A DNA stretch of 64,000 bases. It comes from Kamptonema formosum PCC 10802. Its GTDB lineage: Bacteria > Cyanobacteriota > Cyanobacteriia > Cyanobacteriales > Oscillatoriaceae. The position numbers and the translations under genes were made by a program. The stretch lies in contig NZ_KB235948.1 in NCBI RefSeq assembly GCF_000332335.1, positions 4,465,492 to 4,529,491 of the forward strand, read 5' to 3'. The notes under the pieces are model-generated. The model did not search any database and was not told where the DNA came from. It was given only the letters and a program-made list of their open reading frames with translations. This document shows positions 55,605-61,295 of the stretch, in pieces (the first letter of the stretch is position 1; each line of letters starts with the position of its first letter).

Positions 55605-56720
55605 ATGAACAGCCGCAACTGGCTCGCAATTGCAGAGTATGTGTCCCTCGCCGGCACAGTCGCCGGCACAGCGGTGGCTGCGGTTTCCCAACAAGTCATC
55701 TACGCCGCAGTGCCGGTGTCTCTATCGCTAGCGGTGAATCTGGCCAACCGGCAGCGCTTTGAGCGACGGACTGGCCAGCAAACAGCAGCGGCGCTCACCA
55801 AATTAGACCGAGAGCTCTCCAGTCTGGAAGCTGCCAAACAGCAGTGGTCTGAAGCCTTAAAAGCGGTGATTTCGCGCTTGGAGCGGGAAGCAGAAAAAAT
55901 TTCCCCCTCCCAGAACTTTACCCACCTTTCCTCAGAAATTGACGGGCTCAAAGGGCTGCAAAACGGTCTGGAGGAATTCGTAGCGCGGCAGAAAATCCAG
56001 CTAGATGCCCTCAAAGAAGAATTCAAAACGCGCCCAGAACTCGAGCAGATCGAAAATTTGACCGGCATCATTGTAGCCCTGCAACAGTACCTCAACCAGC
56101 TCCCTCCCCTGAGTGACTCGCAAGCTCAGATGACTGCTTTGCAGCAACAGCTGGAAACTGCGATTGCCAGCATCCCAGCGCGGGTTGAAGCCGCCGGCGA
56201 TCGCTGGGTAGAAGAGATTAACCAGCGGCTTCAAGTCAGCCAGCAGCCCTATGAATACCAGCTGGTGTCTGAGCGCGACCGCAGCAAAAACTTGCTAGAA
56301 ACGGCACTGGAAACCGCTACCAGCCGGCTAATTGCTGTCGGTCCGTGGCTGAAAAGAAGCCGGCTGGATAGCGACACCCTGCAGAAATTTCGGGCGCTGC
56401 TTGACCGGCAGTGCTGCCTTGATATCGGGTGGGGGAACGGCAGCGATTCCGACGACGCCGTAGATGAGTTGCTCAAGCTGGCGCGGGAATATCCAAGCCG
56501 GTTCAGGCTGAAGCTGCTGGGGACTCACGAGAATTTCTTGGTGTGCGACAAAACCTTTGCCTGGGTGGGCAGTCACGACGCACTCAGCTCAGGTGTTTCC
56601 AGCGACCGGCCAGAGGTGGGCGCACGCACCACAGATCCCCGCATTATTGAAGAATTGATTCAGCGCTTTGAGGAGGCAAAGGCGCTGCATCTGCCTCCTG
56701 CCGGCAGCACCGGCGGTTAG
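55605..56720 (+). CDS. PLD-like domain protein with shared N-terminal membrane module
   Basis: A protein of 371 residues from the ATG at 55605. It starts with the module also found at 53370 and 61296: IAEYVSLAGTVAGTAVAAVSQQVIYAAVPVSLSLAVNLANR (two hydrophobic segments). A coiled coil of about 150 residues (LDRELSSLEAAKQQWSEAL to LEQIENLTGIIVALQQYL) follows. The C-terminal about 140 residues look like a phospholipase-D-fold domain: TATSRLIAVGPWLKRSRLD, CCLDIGWGNGSDSDDAVDEL, FRLKLLGTHENFLVCDKTFAWVGSHDAL. The HxK motif reads HEN (Lys replaced by Asn), so catalysis is doubtful and it may be a binding module. Function unknown. Confidence 0.85.
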   Translation: MNSRNWLAIAEYVSLAGTVAGTAVAAVSQQVIYAAVPVSLSLAVNLANRQRFERRTGQQTAAALTKLDRELSSLEAAKQQWSEALKAVISRLEREAEKISPSQNFTHLSSEIDGLKGLQNGLEEFVARQKIQLDALKEEFKTRPELEQIENLTGIIVALQQYLNQLPPLSDSQAQMTALQQQLETAIASIPARVEAAGDRWVEEINQRLQVSQQPYEYQLVSERDRSKNLLETALETATSRLIAVGPWLKRSRLDSDTLQKFRALLDRQCCLDIGWGNGSDSDDAVDELLKLAREYPSRFRLKLLGTHENFLVCDKTFAWVGSHDALSSGVSSDRPEVGARTTDPRIIEELIQRFEEAKALHLPPAGSTGG

Positions 56721-56783
56721 CAAGGGAGGCGCAAACCCCACCCTGCCGGTGGGAAACTTTGCCTGACGGTAAAGTTGAATGAT

Positions 56784-58157
56784 TCACCTCTCCTGCGCCC
56801 TCGCAGCACTCGCTTGAGGAATCTTGACGGTAAATGTCGTTCCAACCCCCACGTTGCTCTCCACAAAAATCTGCCCCCCGTGGAGAGCCACACACGTTTT
56901 GACCACAGCCAGTCCCAGTCCAGTGCCCGCAATATTTCCAACATTCTTACCGCGATGGAAAGGCTCATACAGCTTGTCTTGGTCTTCCAAGGGAATCCCA
57001 ATGCCACCGTCTTTAATCTTAAAAATAACAGCTTCTGGCTCGCAACTCAGAATCAAATGGATTTCCCCTCCCTGAGGGGAATACTTGCTGGCATTCGAGA
57101 GCAAATTGCTGAGAATCGAGCGCGCCAACTTTTCATCCAGGTAGGCGTGGGTGCGGCTCCCTTGGCTGGTAAACTTAATCGCCAGCGGCGCGGCGCTGCC
57201 AAACTGAATATCTTCTACTAGATTCAGACAGAACGATTCCATATCCACAACTTCTGGCTGGCACTCCAGCTTTCCGGCTTCCGCCCGCGTTAGGGTGAGG
57301 ATATCTGACAGTAACTGGGTCATTAACTTGGCTGAGGATTGAATGCGGTGCAGATTTTTGAGTCTCTTATCCTCCGTCCATTGCTGGCTACTTTCTGCCA
57401 GTAATTGAGCCGAACCCAAGATGACACTCAAAGGCGTGCGAAATTCGTGGGAAACCATCGAAAAAAAGCGGATCTTGAGTTCGCTGAGCTCTTTTTCCTG
57501 GGCGAGGCTGCGCTGAAGGGTTTCGGCTTGCTGGCGCTTGACCATTTGCTGGTAGAGCAGGGCGTACACTCCCAAGAGAATCGCAAAGGTCAAAAAAGTG
57601 CCGATCAGCTCTATTGGCATTCTGTAGTGGATGCTGGACTCGTACTGTCCCACCCACATCTCCAGCAGCTGCTCCTCTTCGCTCTGTATTTCTGCAATCA
57701 CTTTCCGGATTTTATCCCGGTTTCTCTTGCTTTCAACAATCAGGGTAGATTGAGCTGATCGCGCTGTTTTGCCTTCCTGGTATAAATCGACAGACTGCTG
57801 GAAAAGAGCAATTCTTTGCAAAATCAGCGAATCCAGAATTGCCAGCCGGTGCTGCTGGCTGGGATTGTCTGCAGTCAGTTGCCGCAGCCTTTGTATTTTT
57901 GGATCAATCCTTTGAACAGCACTGTTGTAAAGTTCTAACTCTTCCTCATCTCTGAACAGGATATAGCCCCGCCGTCCCGACTCCGCATCGGTCAAATTGA
58001 CTAGCACATCTGTGAGGGCTTTGAGAACTTCATGGGTGTGCTCCACCTTGTCGTCACTCTGAATTAACTGAGTGGCGTTTTGGTAGGAAGCAATGCTGAC
58101 AGCGCCCATCAGCAGGAAGGCCATCCCAAAACCGCAAGCCATCCATTTTTTTTCCAT
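56784..58157 (-). CDS. Sensor histidine kinase with CHASE3 domain
   Basis: A protein of 457 residues. Transmembrane helix 1 (FGMAFLLMGAVSIASY, about 10-25) and helix 2 (IELIGTFLTFAILLGVYALLY, about 185-205) bracket an extracytoplasmic, helical CHASE3 sensor with the typical VLVNLTDAESGRRGYILF motif. The kinase core has the phospho-His in SMVSHEFRTPLSVILG, NLLSNASKYSPQGG (N box), DGGIGIPLEDQDKLYEPFHR and GTGLGLAVVKTCVALHGG. No HAMP domain is evident between helix 2 and the H box, only a short coil. It lies divergently from the response regulator at 58254, 96 bp apart, an unusual orientation for a cognate pair. The ligand is unknown. Confidence 0.95.
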   Translation of the reverse strand: MEKKWMACGFGMAFLLMGAVSIASYQNATQLIQSDDKVEHTHEVLKALTDVLVNLTDAESGRRGYILFRDEEELELYNSAVQRIDPKIQRLRQLTADNPSQQHRLAILDSLILQRIALFQQSVDLYQEGKTARSAQSTLIVESKRNRDKIRKVIAEIQSEEEQLLEMWVGQYESSIHYRMPIELIGTFLTFAILLGVYALLYQQMVKRQQAETLQRSLAQEKELSELKIRFFSMVSHEFRTPLSVILGSAQLLAESSQQWTEDKRLKNLHRIQSSAKLMTQLLSDILTLTRAEAGKLECQPEVVDMESFCLNLVEDIQFGSAAPLAIKFTSQGSRTHAYLDEKLARSILSNLLSNASKYSPQGGEIHLILSCEPEAVIFKIKDGGIGIPLEDQDKLYEPFHRGKNVGNIAGTGLGLAVVKTCVALHGGQIFVESNVGVGTTFTVKIPQASAARAQER

Positions 58158-58253
58158 TGTTTTATAACCTACTTTAATTCTATATTTAAATAACCGCCAT
58201 ATCGTGGCAAAAGCTATTTTAAAGTTGTGTCAGAATTGAGGAACCTCACAGCC

Positions 58254-58931
58254 ATGCGCATTTTAGTTGTGGAAGATGATGTTCAGTTAGCGGACATGCT
58301 GGCAGAAGCGCTGACAGACCGGCAGTATGCGGTGGATGTCGCCAAAGACGGGCAAGCCGCGTGGGATTGGGTAGAGACGCTAGAGTATGACTTAATTGTA
58401 CTGGATGTGACCCTGCCCAAGCTAGACGGCGTGAGTTTTTGCCAGCGGTTGCGCCGGCGCAACTCTGCTATCCCTGTCTTGATGCTAACAGCTCGCGACA
58501 CGGTTGCCGACAAAATTACAGGCTTGGATGCGGGAGCGGATGACTACATGGTGAAGCCCTTTGACTTGCAAGAGTTAATGGCTCGGATTCGGGCGCTGCT
58601 GCGCCGGGGGAGTTCCGCCGCAACAGCAACTCTCTCCTGGGGGAGCCTGCGCCTGAATCCTAGCACATACGAAGTCAGTTATGAAGAAAAGCCCCTGCAC
58701 TTAACCCCTAAGGAATACGCTCTGTTAGAGCTGCTGGTTTCTAGCGGGCGTCGGGTGCTGAGTCGCTCCGGGATCATCGAGCGGATTTGGTCGCTGGAAG
58801 ATCCCCCCAGCGAGGAAACCGTCAAATCCCACATCAAAAGCTTGCGCCAGAAACTCAGGGCGGCTGGCGCGCCAGAGGATTTCATCGAGACGGTTCACGG
58901 ACTGGGCTATCGCCTGAAGCTGCCCACCTGA
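58254..58931 (+). CDS. OmpR/PhoB-family response regulator
   Basis: A protein of 225 residues from the ATG at 58254 (MRILVVEDDVQLAD). The receiver carries acidic residues near 7-9, the phospho-acceptor Asp51 in IVLDVTLPKLDG, Thr in LTARDT and Lys in MVKPFD. The C-terminal winged helix (LHLTPKEYALLELLVSSGRRVLSR, SEETVKSHIKSLRQKLRAAG, IETVHGLGYRLK) binds DNA. It resembles regulators partnered with HK/CHASE-type kinases. An upstream GTG at 58227 is in frame but less likely. Divergent from the CHASE3 kinase, so the 96-bp spacer probably holds promoters of both. Confidence 0.95.
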   Translation: MRILVVEDDVQLADMLAEALTDRQYAVDVAKDGQAAWDWVETLEYDLIVLDVTLPKLDGVSFCQRLRRRNSAIPVLMLTARDTVADKITGLDAGADDYMVKPFDLQELMARIRALLRRGSSAATATLSWGSLRLNPSTYEVSYEEKPLHLTPKEYALLELLVSSGRRVLSRSGIIERIWSLEDPPSEETVKSHIKSLRQKLRAAGAPEDFIETVHGLGYRLKLPT

Positions 58932-59255
58932 GCCGCTGGTTTGAGCCGGTGGCGGCTGTTTCCTCTAGCTCCTCAATACTCTCCCCGATTTCTGCCCGAT
59001 TTTTCCCCGCTTTTTCAACTTCCGCTCGCTAATCTCACAGACAGTTAGCTCGAATCCGAAACCAACAGAGGATCGACCGGCGCTGAGGGGGGAGCCGGAT
59101 TTAAACGCACTCTCTCCTCTCCGCTGCGGTCGAAACACGCACGCTGAGAAGCGTGACCGCTTAACTCCCGGACGGGGGAAAGTTTGAGTGCGATTCCAGC
59201 TGGAAGTGACGGCTGTCCATGTTTAACCAGACGCTAAAATAGAGGAACCCGCCCT
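58932..59255. other. Gap, no gene seen
   Basis: A 324-bp spacer with pyrimidine-rich sequence at 58962-59035 and no credible open frame, promoter or RNA gene that I can support. Confidence 0.4.
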
Positions 59256-60383
59256 ATGCCCTTACTTGAAATTGGAGATCCCGCCCCTTGGTTTTCCCTT
59301 CCCTCCACCGTCAATTCCCTTTTTCATTTTAACACGGTTGGCGGGCGGCGGATTGTGCTGTTCTTTTTCGGAAGTGCCGGGTTCGAGTATATTCAACAAA
59401 TTCTAAAAGACTTTCAGAGTTCGCACGCAGAGTTTTCTAGCTTGAAAGTGTCGCTTTTCGGCGTCAGCATTGATCCGGCTGATCGAGCCCAAAACCGGCT
59501 CTCAGAAATTGCCCAATCATTCATCTATTTGTGGGACTTTGAGCGAGAGGTCAGCATCAAGTACGGGGTTGGCAAACCCGTCGAGTCAGAAACCCCTCGG
59601 CTCCAGTATCTGCCCCAAACCTTCGTTCTTAATGAAAACCTACAGGTGCTCAACATCTTCCCCCTCGACGAGCCCGCTCGCCACGCCGAGCGAGTCTTGC
59701 GTTTTATCAAAGCCTTACCTGCTCCCGAGGAAGCCCGCCCAGTAACAGCTGCCCACCCCCCTGTACTCATTATCCCCAATGTTCTCGACAAAGCCTTCTG
59801 CCAATACCTGATCTCCCTGTACAGAGAAAACGGCGGCACTCCGTCTGGCTTTATGCGGGAAATGGACGGTAAAACCGTAGGCATTCTGGATGATGGCTTC
59901 AAGAAGCGCTCCGATTTCTTCATACAAGATCCCAAAATAAAGCAAAACCTGCACAATATTATACTTCGCCGGGTTTGCCCGGAGGTAGAAAAGGCATTCC
60001 AGTTTTATATTACCCGGGTTGAGCGCTATTGCGTCGCCTGTTACGACGCCCAAACCGGCGGCTATTTCAATCCGCATCGCGACAATACAAGCAAGGGCAC
60101 AGCACACCGGCGCTTCGCCATGACACTCAACCTGAATGTGGGAGAGTACACCGGCGGATTCCTGCGGTTTCCCGAATACTCGCCCCACGGCTACCGGCAC
60201 GAAACCGGCACAGCCATTCTTTTTTCCTGCTCCCTGCTGCACGAAGCGACAGCTGTTAACACCGGTCAGCGTTTCGCTCTCCTCTCATTTTTCTACGGCG
60301 AAAAAGATGCGAAAGTTCGGGAAGCAAACAAACAATTTATTGTGAGCGAACCATCTCCTGCTATAGCGACAGCCCCCTCTTAG
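59256..60383 (+). CDS. Redoxin-fold / prolyl-4-hydroxylase (2OG-Fe(II)) fusion protein
   Basis: A protein of 375 residues. The N-terminal about 160 residues have the AhpC/TSA-redoxin order (GDPAPWFSLPSTV, RRIVLFFFGSAGFEYIQQIL, VSLFGVSIDPADRAQ, LPQTFVLNENLQVLNIF), but where peroxiredoxins have Pro-x-x-x-Thr-x-x-Cys the sequence is FGSAGFEYI, so the peroxidatic Cys is missing. The C-terminal half is an iron/2-oxoglutarate dioxygenase of the P4H type: YCVACYDAQTGGYFNPHRDN (HxD iron ligands), EYTGGFLRFPEYSPH, LLHEATAVNTGQRFALLSFFYG (distal His and the Arg that holds 2-oxoglutarate). Likely substrate is a protein prolyl or other residue. Two domains joined may form a substrate-recognition plus oxygenase unit. 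No signal peptide. Confidence 0.92.
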   Translation: MPLLEIGDPAPWFSLPSTVNSLFHFNTVGGRRIVLFFFGSAGFEYIQQILKDFQSSHAEFSSLKVSLFGVSIDPADRAQNRLSEIAQSFIYLWDFEREVSIKYGVGKPVESETPRLQYLPQTFVLNENLQVLNIFPLDEPARHAERVLRFIKALPAPEEARPVTAAHPPVLIIPNVLDKAFCQYLISLYRENGGTPSGFMREMDGKTVGILDDGFKKRSDFFIQDPKIKQNLHNIILRRVCPEVEKAFQFYITRVERYCVACYDAQTGGYFNPHRDNTSKGTAHRRFAMTLNLNVGEYTGGFLRFPEYSPHGYRHETGTAILFSCSLLHEATAVNTGQRFALLSFFYGEKDAKVREANKQFIVSEPSPAIATAPS

Positions 60384-61295
60384 AGATTTATCTTATCCGA
60401 CGCTCCTGTTAGGATAAAACGAGGCGGGGTGCGTCCAGCGCCGCACCCCAGAAACGTCGGTTGCGCTCCCTCACTTGACGCACCTCACTGCAGCGCTACA
60501 CTGAAAAATTGCCCCCATGTTCTAAAATAAGATTCGCCTAAACAGACCGCGCTAGCTGAACACCCCGGTTCGGCGAGTCCCCGCATATCACACATTCCGC
60601 TTTTTGTCAACTCAAATGTCGGTCGGGAGAGGGCTGCCGGTCGCCCGGTACGAGCGAGTGCCGGTGAGCGGTCAAACCTGTGAGGACAAACCGCTCAAAC
60701 CGGCAGAGACGTTCCGCTCCAGGTCTTGACACCCAGCGGCAAAACGCTTTCTCCACCTGACAGGCGTGCGCGGGCCAGCCTCGCCCCGCTCCTCCCTCGC
60801 CTTTTTGATATCATTGAGGGTAGCTTTCGCTTCCCGCCACGTCCCTTTCCCCTCACTTGCCACCACGTCGCAGGCGCTTGTAGCAGTTTCCCGAATTAGG
60901 GCTGCTCAAATAGAGCGCCTTTGGCCTCCGGCTAGCTCTCGCGGCTGTCCTTCGGGATCTCCTGCGGGGTGCGGTTCGGGACGCGCTAGCGAGCTGCGCG
61001 CCCTTGCAGCTCTTGCAGCCGCAAGCAAGCACGCGAACGCGCTTTTCGCACAGCAGCAGTTTTTTCAGCAGTTCCTTACATGAACTCGATGAGCGTGACT
61101 TTTTGAATCTTAATTCTCAAAAGATTTGAGAAGTTATCAGATGAGCGTTGAGAAGTTTTACAAACAGCTGTTTCTCTCAGAAAAACGGCGGCAAGGAGCG
61201 TGCGATAAGGAGCAAGATTTGGCGCGAGCGAGCGAAGCTGGTATAAAAAGCTATTGGATTGCGGAATGAGGCGGGCTCAGGAGTGGTAAAGTTTG
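60384..61295. other. About 0.9 kb without a convincing gene
   Basis: Overlapping, Arg/Ala/Ser-rich open frames only. A CGGCTAGCTCTCGCGGCTGT...GGGACGCGCTAGCGAG inverted stretch (about 60930-60995) is a repeat-like palindrome. The region before the ATG at 61296 has TTGGCGCGAGCG and GGTATAAAAAGC (about 61240), a possible promoter element. Confidence 0.45.
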
